DNA of 64,000 nucleotides from an uncultured Caulobacter sp. (GTDB taxonomy: Bacteria; Pseudomonadota; Alphaproteobacteria; Caulobacterales; Caulobacteraceae), in assembly GCA_937925635.1 (NCBI GenBank), contig CALALX010000115.1, forward strand, positions 13,980 through 77,979. Direction: 5' to 3'. Below the pieces are notes generated by a model. That model saw only the letters and a program-made list of their open reading frames with translations, searched no databases and was not told the origin of the DNA. Of the stretch, positions 23,669 to 32,237 are shown piece after piece. Both the position numbers and the translations under genes were made by a program. Position 1 is the stretch's first letter; every line of letters begins with the position of its first letter.

Positions 23669-25207
23669 TCAGAATCCGCCCCAGTAGTCTCCCGTGAGCG
23701 GCGCCTCGACCTTGCGGCCGGCGACATCGAGCGCCGCCAGGACCGTCGGATTGTTCAGCACCGCCTGCCGCCGTCGCTCGAACTCGGCCTGCCGTGAGGG
23801 CATGGCGCGGGGCCCGCGCGTGATCCAGTAGGGGTCCAGCGCGCCGGCGCGATGTCTGGGATTCTTCAGGCGATCGACCATAAGGGCGGCCGCCTCGTCC
23901 AGACGATTGGCGCAGATCAGCGCCTGGCTGAGGGCGGCCGGGTTCTCATCCTGACCCTCGCGCAGGGACTTGAGGGTCGTCGCAGCCGCCTCGCCGTCGA
24001 GGTCGACCTGAGCGCAGGCGCGCTGGGACTCGACCCACAGGCGGCCGTAGGGCGTGACCTGGCTGTCGGAGATCGGCTCGAGGACGACCAGGGCCTCGCG
24101 CGGTCGCGACAAGTCGAGCAGGCGGCCGGCCCAGGCCAGGCGGGCGTCGATCGAGGCCTCCTCGGGGTCGTCGCCGATCGCCTCCGTGAAAACCGCCTCG
24201 GACTCCGGGTAACGGCCGGCCTCGAACAGCGCCTGGGCCAGGCCGATCAGGACGTCGTCACGCTGGAGTCCGGCGTCCTCGAAGGCCTCGCCGTCCTGGA
24301 TCCGGGCGCGGAAGGCTTCGCCGACCTGGATGGCCTCGTCCAGGCGCCCCAGCGCGCGCAGCGAAGCGATCATCTCGTCGGCGGGCCGCAGGGCGTCGGG
24401 CTTCTCGGCGATCTCGGCCGTGGCCCGGTCGAGGCGGGTGGTGGCCAGGCGGGTCCAGTCGAACCGACCCTCGCGCGCGAAACTGTCCCAGACGGTCGCG
24501 AAGCGCCGGTCTCCGGCCACGATCAGCATTACATAGAGGTCGTTGGCGCGGGCCACGGCGGCGCCGGCCTCGCGCAGGCGGCCGCGATCGGCCAGCTGCC
24601 AGCCATAGGACAGGGCCCAGGTGTTCTCGGCCGCCCGCCTGCTGGCCTCGTTGGTCCATTTCAGCGTCGACAGGCGTTCGGCGACCTTGAGCGAGAGCTC
24701 GGGATCCTCGTCGATGTAGTCCGCGAACGGGCCGACCATCTCCGGATCCCATCCGGCGACGACGTCGGGTTGCTTGTCGACCAGCGACAGGAAGAGACGG
24801 GCCGCCTCGGCCGTCGCCCCGCGCTGCAGGGCCTCGGAAATCTGCACGGAGTGGGCGGCGCTGACCTCCGCGGGCTCCGTGGCGATCGGCTGCATGCGCC
24901 GGGCGGCCTGGACCGCGAACGGCAGGTCGCTGCTTTCCGTGCACAGCATGACCGCGAACAGCGTCGTCTTGCGGACCTCCAGCGCCATGCGGTCGAAGCG
25001 CCGGTCGTCGTAGACGGAGCGCAAGAGCTTGAACTGGCTCGGGCAGGCCTTGCCCTCGGTCTGGAAGACGTTGGCGGACGCGGCCATGGCCGAGTCCTGG
25101 AGGCGGATGAGGTCGAAGCGGCGAGCGATCGACTGCGCGTCGGCCTGCGTCGCGGCGGCCGCGATCAGAACGCCGGCCAGCCCAGCCGCGACCCAACTCA
25201 AACGCAT
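23669..25207 (-). CDS. Exported TPR-like protein, paralogue 2
   Basis: A 512-residue protein with a signal peptide (MRLSWVAAGLAGVLIAAAATQADA) and TPR-like repeats (LDEAIQVGEAFRARIQDGEA, LAQALFEAGRYPESEAVFTEA, PREALVVLEPISDSQVTPYG). It is encoded 23 bp upstream of paralogue 1 on the same strand, so the two form an operon. The shared C-terminal PL(T/S)G-aromatic-G-F tail may be a sorting or interaction signal. Family not recognised. Confidence 0.75.
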   Translation of the reverse strand: MRLSWVAAGLAGVLIAAAATQADAQSIARRFDLIRLQDSAMAASANVFQTEGKACPSQFKLLRSVYDDRRFDRMALEVRKTTLFAVMLCTESSDLPFAVQAARRMQPIATEPAEVSAAHSVQISEALQRGATAEAARLFLSLVDKQPDVVAGWDPEMVGPFADYIDEDPELSLKVAERLSTLKWTNEASRRAAENTWALSYGWQLADRGRLREAGAAVARANDLYVMLIVAGDRRFATVWDSFAREGRFDWTRLATTRLDRATAEIAEKPDALRPADEMIASLRALGRLDEAIQVGEAFRARIQDGEAFEDAGLQRDDVLIGLAQALFEAGRYPESEAVFTEAIGDDPEEASIDARLAWAGRLLDLSRPREALVVLEPISDSQVTPYGRLWVESQRACAQVDLDGEAAATTLKSLREGQDENPAALSQALICANRLDEAAALMVDRLKNPRHRAGALDPYWITRGPRAMPSRQAEFERRRQAVLNNPTVLAALDVAGRKVEAPLTGDYWGGF

Positions 25208-25286
25208 CTCGACTCCTCAGGCTGCGCAAGCGCAATCAGGCCCGCGCCCGGGGCGTCGTCAAGTTCAATAGCGCCGGACCGGCGCG

Positions 25287-25736
25287 TCAGCGGTAGCGAA
25301 TGCCCTTGTAGACGTCGGCCACGTCCATGCAGACGCTGCGGGCGACGTTCCAGTGCGACCGCGGGCCGAAGCCGCCGCCGTCCCTGATCTTCTGGAAGCC
25401 CTCGGCGCGGCCGGAGTCGACGGCCTGGCTCACCGCCTCGGTCGCCGCCGCCTTGGACAGAGCGCGATCCTTCATCAGCCGTTCGACGGAGTCGCGGAAG
25501 AAGGCCACGCCCTGCGCCTTGGCCGTCTCGGCGCCGCTCGCGTCGCCTGCATCGGTCATGACGTTGCTGGTCGCGCCGAAGAAGCCGGCGCACTGCGCCT
25601 GAATCATCCACACCGGCTTGCCGACGGCGCCTTCGCTGAGGATCGATCCGCCCGGGTACAGCAGGTCGGACGCCAAAGCCGGCGTCGCGCTCGCGATCAT
25701 CGCCGCGGCCGAAAGAAGAACAAGAGCCCGTCGCAT
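25287..25736 (-). CDS. Exported hypothetical protein
   Basis: A 149-residue protein: signal peptide (MRRALVLLSAAAMIASATPALA), then a mainly helical domain with two cysteines (QAQCAGFFGATSN and ARSVCMDVADVYKG) that may form a disulfide in the periplasm. GGGGACGGAAT precedes the ATG. It sits 79 bp upstream of the TPR-like pair on the same strand and could be the first gene of that transcript. Function unknown. Confidence 0.65.
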   Translation of the reverse strand: MRRALVLLSAAAMIASATPALASDLLYPGGSILSEGAVGKPVWMIQAQCAGFFGATSNVMTDAGDASGAETAKAQGVAFFRDSVERLMKDRALSKAAATEAVSQAVDSGRAEGFQKIRDGGGFGPRSHWNVARSVCMDVADVYKGIRYR

Positions 25737-25840
25737 ATTCCGTCCCCACGCAGGATCTGACGGGCGCATGGTGACTCCGGACGGCCGCGCTGGCAACGGG
25801 CCCGTCCGGAGGGGGTGAAGACCGTTTCCTCACTTCCCGG

Positions 25841-25963
25841 CGTCATGGCCCGGCTTGTTCGGGCCACCGATGCGTGGTGACGCGGCTGGTCGCCGCCGAT
25901 GTGCCGCGCTTCACATTCGAAGGGCTGCGATCATGGGCGGGCCGAACAGGTCGGGCCATGACG
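25841..25963. repeat. CGTCATGGCCCG inverted-repeat element
   Basis: A 123-bp element with perfect 12-bp terminal inverted repeats (CGTCATGGCCCG at 25841-25852, its complement at 25952-25963). No open frame of note inside. It has the look of a non-coding dispersed palindrome; no second copy was found here. Confidence 0.5.
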
Positions 25964-26003
25964 GAGTGGGGTGGGATCACGCCGCACAAAGGACGCGCTG
26001 AAC

Positions 26004-26204
26004 CTACTTCTTCGGCTTGTCGGCCTCATTGACAACCGCGCCGGCGGCGGCGCCCACGACCGCGCCCGGAGGCCCGGCGACGACGGCCCCGGCGACCGCG
26101 CCGGTGGCGGCCCTCTGCTCCATGTTGTGACCGCAGGCGGCCAGGCTCGCGGCCGTCAGCACGAGCGCGGCGGCGAGGGGAAGGGACTTGTGAAAGGCGG
26201 ACAT
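26004..26204 (-). CDS. Small glycine-zipper lipoprotein
   Basis: A 66-residue protein with a lipoprotein signal (LAAALVLTAASLAAC, lipobox LAAC) and a glycine-zipper helix (TGAVAGAVVAGPPGAVVGAAAG), like small outer-membrane stress lipoproteins of the OsmB/YMGG type. AAGGAG precedes the ATG. A GGAAC-N17-CGTT sequence 46 bp upstream matches the alphaproteobacterial general-stress sigma promoter, so expression under stress is inferred. Confidence 0.75.
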   Translation of the reverse strand: MSAFHKSLPLAAALVLTAASLAACGHNMEQRAATGAVAGAVVAGPPGAVVGAAAGAVVNEADKPKK

Positions 26205-26249
26205 GGTCGTCTCCTTGATGGCAGCCTCGCGAGAGACTTCGACGGATCC

Positions 26250-26275
26250 AACGGAGGGAGAAACGCGCTGGTTCC
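26250..26275 (-). promoter_or_regulatory. EcfG/SigT-type stress promoter of lipoprotein gene
   Basis: On the minus strand GGAAC and CGTT are separated by 17 bp, fitting the alphaproteobacterial general-stress sigma consensus (GGAAC-N16/17-CGTT). The -10 lies about 46 bp before the lipoprotein ATG. Confidence 0.55.
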
Positions 26276-26410
26276 CGTTCGCCAGAGACGGGAAATGTTG
26301 CGGCGAAGCACAGTGGAGTCTCCCGGCGCGCAACCGCCTGATTCTCAAGGATTCATAGTGGATCACTCCGGTCGCGCGGCAGGCGAGACTTGCTGCACTG
26401 CAGCAATCAC

Positions 26411-26439
26411 TTGCGAATCGGCCACATTTAGGCCATATA
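26411..26439 (+). promoter_or_regulatory. Candidate sigma-70 promoter for sleB-like gene
   Basis: TTGCGA, 17 bp, CATATA in the 374-bp gap before the wall hydrolase. A palindrome (TTGCTGC-ACT-GCAGCAA, 26390-26406) sits just upstream of the -35 and could be an activator site. The remaining leader to the start is about 140 bp with no gene seen. Confidence 0.35.
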
Positions 26440-26578
26440 GCCCGCTACAAGGCGGACTTCGGCCTCATCGTGAACAGGCCGAATCCCCGTCCGGGAGACC
26501 CTCTTTGACAGAGTTCAGGGGTCGCTTGGGCGTCGAGTCGGGGCGCGGGATGCGCTCGCCGCACAGGACACGAATCCG

Positions 26579-27727
26579 TTGTTTTCCCCCTCGCAGACGC
26601 GTGCGAAGGCGCGCGCGCTGGTCAGCGTCGTATTGACCGGTACCGTCCTGGGCGCGACCCTGGGCGGCATCCTCGGCGGCGCCTATCTGGCGGGCGGCTA
26701 CGCTCAGGCGGCCTCGACGCATGCACGCGTTTCGGAGCTCGCCGATGTCGCCTCGGGCGGCTACGCGGATGCGGATCTGCAGCGGGTGGTGAACCGGATG
26801 GACGACTCGGCCCTGGCTATCGCCCGGCGCCACGACCCCTTCGCCAGCGCCGGCGCCGCTCAGCGGGACCGCCAGGCGGCGCTGCTCGCCGCGCGGCTCG
26901 ACCGTCGCTCGGGCAAGCCGAACGCCCAATCCGACGGCCTCCTGGTCAAGGCCAGCTTCGGCAATGTCTTCACCACCGCCCCGGCCGCCCAGCCGTTCCG
27001 CCTTGAGGGCGCGCTAGAAGCGTCCCGCGACCTCGAGTGCCTGACCCAAGCGGTCTATTACGAGGCCCGCGGCGAGACGCCGTCAGGCCAGGCGGCGGTC
27101 GCCCAGGTGGTGCTCAATCGCGTTCGCCACCCGGCCTTCCCGAAGACCATCTGCGGCGTCGTCTTCCAGGGAGCCTACACGCGCGGGACCTGCCAGTTCA
27201 GCTTCGCCTGCGACGGCTCGATGCGGAAGCGGCGCGAGCCCGGCGCCTGGGCCCGCGCCGAGCGGGTGGCCACCCGCGCCATGTCCGGCTCGGTCATGGC
27301 CGAGGTCGGCACGGCCACCCACTTCCACACCATCAATGTCTCGCCCGGCTGGGGGCCGCGGATGGTGCGCGTCGGCCAGGTGGGGCTGCACATCTTTTAC
27401 CGCTTCGGCGGCCGCGGCGGACGGCCGGGCATGTTCGACCAGGCGCCTGAGCGTTCGGGACCGCAGATCGGCGACCGTGCCGTCTATGCCGGGCTGAGCC
27501 CGTCCGAGCCCGTCCCCTACATGTCGCTGGCCCCGTCGCAGGACGCGGTGTTCATCGCCGCCACCGCGACGACCCGTCAGCCGATCGAGATCGTGGACTC
27601 CGTTCCCGGCACGGGCGGTCCGGCCGGCAAGGCGGTCGAGCCGGCTTCGGCCCCGAAGGCCCCGCCCCGGGCGAAGGCCGACGGCGAGGCCGTCAGGCCT
27701 GCAGCATCGACCGGAGCTGCTTCCTGA
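26579..27727 (+). CDS. SleB-type cell-wall hydrolase
   Basis: A 382-residue protein with an N-terminal membrane anchor or signal (VSVVLTGTVLGATLGGILGG) and a Hydrolase_2/SleB domain at about 150-270. The catalytic-type Glu is in VYYEARGE, followed by AQVVLNRVRHPAFPKTICGVVFQG, CQFSFACDG and the GTATHFHT block. Members cut cortex or cell-wall peptidoglycan; in non-spore-formers a remodelling role is likely. A Pro/Ala tail follows. The first available start is a TTG at 26579 with a weak AGGA, so the N-terminus is uncertain. The 3' end overlaps the convergent SDR gene by 35 bp. A second paralogue is at 46833-48026. Confidence 0.82.
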   Translation: MFSPSQTRAKARALVSVVLTGTVLGATLGGILGGAYLAGGYAQAASTHARVSELADVASGGYADADLQRVVNRMDDSALAIARRHDPFASAGAAQRDRQAALLAARLDRRSGKPNAQSDGLLVKASFGNVFTTAPAAQPFRLEGALEASRDLECLTQAVYYEARGETPSGQAAVAQVVLNRVRHPAFPKTICGVVFQGAYTRGTCQFSFACDGSMRKRREPGAWARAERVATRAMSGSVMAEVGTATHFHTINVSPGWGPRMVRVGQVGLHIFYRFGGRGGRPGMFDQAPERSGPQIGDRAVYAGLSPSEPVPYMSLAPSQDAVFIAATATTRQPIEIVDSVPGTGGPAGKAVEPASAPKAPPRAKADGEAVRPAASTGAAS

Positions 27728-28490
27728 CCTGACCGGGCATGAAGCGGGCGACGAAGCGCAGCCGCTTGCCGGCCTTGCCGACCACGTGGTGCAGCTCCTT
27801 CGAGGCGACGGAGTCCCAGATGACCCCCGCGGCCTCCTCGACGGTGTAGACCTCCGAGCCGCCGGCGCGGATGCTGTCGGCGATCTTCTCGTTCGACCCC
27901 TGTGAGCCGGCCTGCAGGATCGGGGTGTCGACGAACCAGGGCATGATGCAGCGCACGGCGATGCCGTGGCGCGACCACTCCGCGTCGAGCGCTTCCGACA
28001 GGCCGCGCACCGCGAACTTGGTGGCGCAGTAGATGGCCATCTTCGGCGCCCCGAACAGGCCGGCGCAGGACGCCACGTTGATCAGGGTCGAGCCCTGAGT
28101 CGCCTGCAGCAGCGGCAGGCCGGCGCGGGCCCCGTTGGACACGCCGTTGATGTTGATGGCGATCTGGCGGTCGACCTCCTCGTCGGTCTGGTCCTCGAAG
28201 AAGCCGTAGTTGGCGATGCCGGCGTTGTTGAGCAGCACGTCCATCCGCCCGCCCGACGCCTTGCCGAATTCGGCCAGCGCCTTGTCCCAGGCCTTGCGGT
28301 CACGGACGTCGAGGATATGGGTGCTGCAGTTTTCCGCGCCCAGCTCGGCGGCGGCGGCCTTCAGCCCGGCCGCGTCGATGTCCGACAGGCCGACGAACCA
28401 GCCCTCGCGCGCGAACCGCCTAGCCGCCCCCAGGCCGATGCCGCTGGCCGCGCCCGTGATGAAGATCGCCTTGCGGCCGCTCGCAGCCAT
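27693..28490 (-). CDS. Short-chain dehydrogenase/reductase
   Basis: A 265-residue classical SDR: TGAASGIG nucleotide loop, LNNAG, the active-site Ser of INVASCAG and YCATK (Tyr-x-x-x-Lys). The C-terminal tail is longer and basic (GKAGKRLRFVARFMPGQVRKQLRSM), as in SDRs that associate with membranes. Substrate unknown. GGGAGGCGGGTC precedes the ATG. A RAYT-associated REP hairpin lies 65 bp upstream. Confidence 0.88.
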   Translation of the reverse strand: MAASGRKAIFITGAASGIGLGAARRFAREGWFVGLSDIDAAGLKAAAAELGAENCSTHILDVRDRKAWDKALAEFGKASGGRMDVLLNNAGIANYGFFEDQTDEEVDRQIAININGVSNGARAGLPLLQATQGSTLINVASCAGLFGAPKMAIYCATKFAVRGLSEALDAEWSRHGIAVRCIMPWFVDTPILQAGSQGSNEKIADSIRAGGSEVYTVEEAAGVIWDSVASKELHHVVGKAGKRLRFVARFMPGQVRKQLRSMLQA

Positions 28491-28554
28491 GACCCGCCTC
28501 CCATTGTCGTTTCCCCGACAAGACCGCCCCGACGTAGCGGAGGTCAAGCGCCGA

Positions 28555-28610
28555 GAAAGTAGGGACACACACTACTTCTGCCCGCAAAAGTAGTGTGTGT
28601 CCCTACTTTC
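28555..28610. repeat. REP hairpin, left side of RAYT gene
   Basis: Perfect 23-bp inverted repeat (arms 28555-28577 and 28588-28610) with a 10-base loop. The outer part GAAAGTAGGGACACACAC is identical in the hairpin on the other side of the gene. Such REP hairpins are the DNA substrates of RAYT enzymes. Confidence 0.88.
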
Positions 28611-28620
28611 CACCGCAATC

Positions 28621-28649
28621 TTGACACGCGAACAATACAGGAACATTCT
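28621..28649 (+). promoter_or_regulatory. Candidate promoter of the RAYT gene
   Basis: A consensus -35 TTGACA starts 10 bp after the left REP hairpin; 17 bp later a weak -10 (CATTCT). The start codon is 20 bp further. Confidence 0.4.
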
Positions 28650-28668
28650 TTCGGGCGGGAGAGGATGC

Positions 28669-29361
28669 ATGCCACGACAAGCCCGCGTCGTTGTCCCGGG
28701 TTGCCCGCACCATGTCGTCCAGCGGGGCAACCGGAAGCAGCGAACCTTCTTCGAAGACGGCGACTACCGCGCCTACTTGCGGATCGCCGCGGAAGAGTTC
28801 GCCGCGGCGGGGGTGGAGGCGTGGGCCTACTGCCTGATGCCGAACCACGTGCACCTGATCGCCACACCCGCCACGCCGGAGGGGCTCGCCCAGGCCGTGG
28901 CGACGACCCATCTGCGCTACACCCGCCGGGTGAACGCGCGCGAGGACTGGACCGGGTACCTCTGGCAGGGACGTTTTGCGTCGTTTCCGATGGATGAGGG
29001 CTATCTGCTGCGGTGTGCTCGCTACGTGGCGCTGAATCCCGTACGGGCAGGGTTGTCGGCCCGGGCCGTCGACTGGCCATGGTCGAACGTGGGGCCACAT
29101 CTGGGGCGGGGATCCTGCCCGCTGTTGACGCGCGAACCGCTCGTGCAGCGGCTGGGAGACGGAATGGCAGCCTTCTTCGACGCCGACATCGACGACGAGG
29201 CGCGGGCGCGCTTGCGGCGGGCCTGTTCAACGGGGCGCCCGGTGGGGGATATCGCCTGGGTCAAGGCGCTGGAGGCGCGGACCGGCCGGTCGCTCGTCGA
29301 TCCGCCCATGGGCCGGCCACGGCGCGGCGAAAGTAGGGACACACACCACTTTCCGAAGTGA
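28669..29361 (+). CDS. rayT: RAYT: REP-associated tyrosine transposase (Y1)
   Basis: A 230-residue IS200/IS605-like HUH enzyme. It starts MPRQARVVVPGCPHHVVQRGN, the typical RAYT opening, and has the metal-binding pair in CLMPNHVHLIA, GYLWQGRF, and YVALNPVRAGL in the tyrosine-bearing C-terminal region. RAYTs nick single-stranded REP hairpins and spread them in the genome. GGGAGAGG precedes the ATG. REP hairpins bracket the gene, and its last codons and stop run into the right hairpin. It is full length with no frameshift, so probably functional. Confidence 0.92.
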   Translation: MPRQARVVVPGCPHHVVQRGNRKQRTFFEDGDYRAYLRIAAEEFAAAGVEAWAYCLMPNHVHLIATPATPEGLAQAVATTHLRYTRRVNAREDWTGYLWQGRFASFPMDEGYLLRCARYVALNPVRAGLSARAVDWPWSNVGPHLGRGSCPLLTREPLVQRLGDGMAAFFDADIDDEARARLRRACSTGRPVGDIAWVKALEARTGRSLVDPPMGRPRRGESRDTHHFPK

Positions 29362-29384
29362 AAGTGGTGTGTGTCCCTACTTTC
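29329..29384. repeat. REP hairpin, right side of RAYT gene
   Basis: Perfect 24-bp inverted repeat (arms 29329-29352 and 29361-29384) with an 8-base loop. The RAYT stop codon (TGA, 29359-29361) lies in the loop. It differs from the left hairpin near the tip (CCACTTT versus CTACTT), so the two are distinct REP variants. Confidence 0.88.
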
Positions 29385-29435
29385 ATTCCGGGCCGACGCG
29401 GGGTCAATTGCGGGCGGAAAGTTCCGGAGCCGACC

Positions 29436-29999
29436 ATGACCGACACGCGCCGCGACGCCCTGTCCCGCGAACTCCTCGACAGCCCCTACGAGGACCTGCC
29501 GCCGGTGAAGCGCAGCGTCATCGACCTGATGGTCGACAAGGCGCCGTCGGCGGCGGGGCCGCGGGTGGGCGACGACGGCCTGAGTTTCGGCGAGCGGCTG
29601 GCCGACCGCGTCGCGACGGTGGGCGGCTCCTGGTCGTTCATCATCGTGTTCGGCTGCCTGCTGCTCGGCTGGATGGGGCTGAACCTGGCGCTGGCGACGA
29701 AGGCGCTGGCCTTCGATCCCTACCCCTTCATCTTCCTGAACCTGATGCTGTCGACCCTGGCCGCCATCCAGGCGCCGGTGATCATGATGAGCCAGAACCG
29801 CCAGGCGGCGAAGGACCGCGAGGCGGCCGAGCACGACTATCTGGTCAACCTCCGCGCCGAGCTGGAGATCATGCGCCTGCACGACAAGCTGGACGCCGTC
29901 CGCGACCAGCAGCTGATGGACCTGATCCGCTGCAACACCGAGATCCTGGAGATGGTCCGCGGCCAGGTGACGGCGATTCAGACCGAGCTGAAGGACTGA
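29436..29999 (+). CDS. DUF1003 family membrane protein
   Basis: A 187-residue protein with two membrane helices (SFIIVFGCLLLGWMGLNLAL; PFIFLNLMLSTLAAIQAPVIM). The block FDPYPFIFLNLMLS...QAPVIMMSQNRQAAKDR is the DUF1003 signature, and a C-terminal coiled coil follows. The family is widespread in Proteobacteria, often induced by cyclopropane or stress conditions, with no proven reaction. GGAGCCGACC precedes the ATG. A two-sided terminator separates it from the thiolase gene. Confidence 0.88.
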   Translation: MTDTRRDALSRELLDSPYEDLPPVKRSVIDLMVDKAPSAAGPRVGDDGLSFGERLADRVATVGGSWSFIIVFGCLLLGWMGLNLALATKALAFDPYPFIFLNLMLSTLAAIQAPVIMMSQNRQAAKDREAAEHDYLVNLRAELEIMRLHDKLDAVRDQQLMDLIRCNTEILEMVRGQVTAIQTELKD

Positions 30000-30026
30000 G
30001 GGCCGCCGACTGGAGCTGACCACGAA

Positions 30027-30058
30027 AAAGGCCGCCGGGGTCGCCCCCGACGGCCTTT
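30027..30058. terminator. Bidirectional terminator
   Basis: AAAGGCCG and CGGCCTTT flank a G/C-rich imperfect inner stem (CCGGGG, CCCCCGA). A-run on one side and T-run on the other let it serve the DUF1003 gene and the convergent thiolase gene. Confidence 0.65.
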
Positions 30059-30081
30059 GTCGTTCAGCGATCGTCGAGCGC

Positions 30082-31320
30082 CTACATCCGCTCGATGATG
30101 ATGGCCGGGGCCATGCCGCCGGCGGCGCACATGGTGATCAGGCCGTAGCGCTTGCCCTGACGCTCCAGCTCGTCGACCATCGTGCCGATCAGGATCGAGC
30201 CGGTGGCGCCGATCGGGTGGCCCAGCGCCATGGCGCCGCCGTTGACGTTGACCTTCGACCGGTCGAGTTTCAGGTCGCGGATGAACTTCTCGGCCACGAC
30301 GGCGAAGGCTTCGTTGATTTCCCACAGGTCGATGTCATCGACCGTCAGGCCGGCCTTGGCCAGCACCTTGCGGGCCGCCGGGACCGGGGCGTTCAGCATC
30401 AGGGTGGGGCTGTCGCCCATGTTGGCCATGGCCACCACGCGGGCGCGCGGCGTCAGGCCGTTGGCCTTGGCGTAGCCCGGCGAGTGCAGCAGCAGGGCCG
30501 CCGCGCCGTCCACGATGCCCGAGCTGTTGCCGGCGTGGTGGAAGAACTTCAGCTCCAGGTCGGGATAGACCGCGTTGATCAGCTTGCGGAAGGTGGTGCC
30601 TTCCTTGTCGAGCGGAACGTCGGCCATGGCCTCGAACGACGGCTTCAGCGAGGCGAGGCCTTCGGCGGTCGTCTGCGGACGGGGGAACTCCTCATGGTCG
30701 AGGGCCAGGGTCCCGTCTTCCTTGTAGACGGGGACCAGGCTCTTGGCGAAGCGGTTCTCGGCGATGGCGACGGCGGCGCGCTGCTGGCTGACCAGGGCGA
30801 GAGCGTCGAGGGCTTCGCGGCTGATGCCTTCCATGGTGGCGATGGCGTCGGCGCAGATCCCCTGGTGCGACTGCGGATGCTTGGCCCGCAGGCGCAGGTT
30901 GCCCTGGTCCATGGTCACCGGGCCGTCTTCCGGCGAGCGGCGGTTCGGCATCGACATCATTTCGCAGCCGCCGGCCACGACCATGTCGGACATGCCGGCC
31001 ATGATGGTCGAGGCGGCGAAGTTCACCGTGGTGATGCCCGAGCCGCAGAAGCGGTCCAGGGTCACGCCGCTGGAGCGGATGTCATAGCCGGCGTCCAGCG
31101 CCGACATGCGGCCCAGGTCGCCCGCCGCCGGGCCGCGCTGGGAGCTGGTGCCCCAGATCACGTCGTCGACCTCGGCGGTGTTGATCTTGTTCCGCTCGGC
31201 CAGCGCCCTGAGCACCGTGGCGCCCAGCTGCTGCGGGTGGATGTCGTACAGGGCGCCCTTGCCGTACTTGCCGATGCCGCGCGGCGTGCGGACGGCGTCG
31301 ATGATCCAGGCTTCGCTCAT
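30082..31320 (-). CDS. Acetyl-CoA acyltransferase (thiolase)
   Basis: A 412-residue thiolase with the nucleophilic Cys in [10 protein letters not shown], then GHPIGATG (His) and the C-terminal Cys of [10 protein letters not shown]. FadA/AtoB-like enzymes cleave or form 3-ketoacyl-CoA. It is the last gene of a maoC-SDR-thiolase run on one strand, which could carry out hydration, oxidation and thiolysis of a short or branched acyl-CoA. Located 40 bp after the SDR gene. Chain-length specificity cannot be told. Confidence 0.92.
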   Translation of the reverse strand: MSEAWIIDAVRTPRGIGKYGKGALYDIHPQQLGATVLRALAERNKINTAEVDDVIWGTSSQRGPAAGDLGRMSALDAGYDIRSSGVTLDRFCGSGITTVNFAASTIMAGMSDMVVAGGCEMMSMPNRRSPEDGPVTMDQGNLRLRAKHPQSHQGICADAIATMEGISREALDALALVSQQRAAVAIAENRFAKSLVPVYKEDGTLALDHEEFPRPQTTAEGLASLKPSFEAMADVPLDKEGTTFRKLINAVYPDLELKFFHHAGNSSGIVDGAAALLLHSPGYAKANGLTPRARVVAMANMGDSPTLMLNAPVPAARKVLAKAGLTVDDIDLWEINEAFAVVAEKFIRDLKLDRSKVNVNGGAMALGHPIGATGSILIGTMVDELERQGKRYGLITMCAAGGMAPAIIIERM

Positions 31321-31360
31321 GGTGGTGTTCCTTCCGATCGTCAGTGTTCTGATTATGACT

Positions 31361-32143
31361 TCAGCGCGGCGTCATGCGGATGGCGCCGTCCAGGCGGACG
31401 TCCTCGCCGTTGAAATAGCCGTTCGTGATCATGGTGTGCGCCAGATGGGCGTACTCCTCCGGCACGCCGAGGCGGCGGGGATGCGGCACCTGCGCGGCGA
31501 GGCCGGCCTTCACATGCTCCGGCGCGCGTCCGAGCAGCGGGGTGTCGAAGATGCCAGGCAGGATGGTGTTGACCCGGATGCTCTCGTTGCTGAGGTCGCG
31601 GGCGATGACCAGGGTCATGCCGACCACGCCGGCCTTGGAGGCGGTGTAGGCGACCTGGCCGATCTGGCCGTCCTCGGCGGCGACGGACGCCGTGTTCACG
31701 ATCGCGCCGCGCTCGCCGTCCTCCATCACCGGCAGGGTCAGCATGCCGGCCGCGCTCTTGGTGATGCAGCGGAAGGTGCCGATCAGGTTGATGCCGACGA
31801 TGCGCTCGAAGTTGTCGAGCGGGTATTCCTTGATCTCGCCGGTCTGCTTGTCGCGCGAGACGGTCTTGGCCCCGCCGCCGACGCCGGCGCAGTTGACCAG
31901 GATCCGCTCCTGGCCGATCGCGGCCCGGGCCTTGGCGAAGCCGGCCTCGACCTCCTCGTTCGACGCGACGTTGACCTTGCAGAAGACGCCGCCGATCTCC
32001 TTCGCCAGGGCTTCGCCCAGCTCTTCGTTGAGATCGAAGATGGCGACCTTGACGCCGTCGGCGGCGAGACGGCGGGCGGTGGCGGCCCCCAGGCCGGACG
32101 CGCCGCCGGTGACGACGGCCGAAATGCTTGAATCGAGCTTCAT
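31361..32143 (-). CDS. 3-Hydroxyacyl-CoA dehydrogenase-type SDR
   Basis: A 260-residue SDR close to HSD10/type-2 hydroxyacyl-CoA dehydrogenases: TGGASGLG, VNCAGV, NTASVAAEDGQIGQVAYTASK (Ser-Tyr-Lys) and the characteristic PGIFDTPLL and EEYAHLAHTMITNGYFNGEDVRLDGAIRM end. It oxidises (2-methyl-)3-hydroxyacyl-CoA with NAD+, which fits its position before the thiolase gene and after the MaoC hydratase. Confidence 0.9.
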   Translation of the reverse strand: MKLDSSISAVVTGGASGLGAATARRLAADGVKVAIFDLNEELGEALAKEIGGVFCKVNVASNEEVEAGFAKARAAIGQERILVNCAGVGGGAKTVSRDKQTGEIKEYPLDNFERIVGINLIGTFRCITKSAAGMLTLPVMEDGERGAIVNTASVAAEDGQIGQVAYTASKAGVVGMTLVIARDLSNESIRVNTILPGIFDTPLLGRAPEHVKAGLAAQVPHPRRLGVPEEYAHLAHTMITNGYFNGEDVRLDGAIRMTPR

Positions 32144-32237
32144 GGGCTTCTCCCTTGAAGTCGCCTTACGCCCCTCGCGCTACGTCAGCCAAGCGCGACG
32201 AATAGGACCGGGGGCATCGACTGACGTGCGTGCCCCG

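Noticed and set aside
28555..29384. Complete IS200/IS605 insertion sequence
   Set aside because: The protein type and flanking REP hairpins fit RAYT, a domesticated relative; no IS ends or TnpB.
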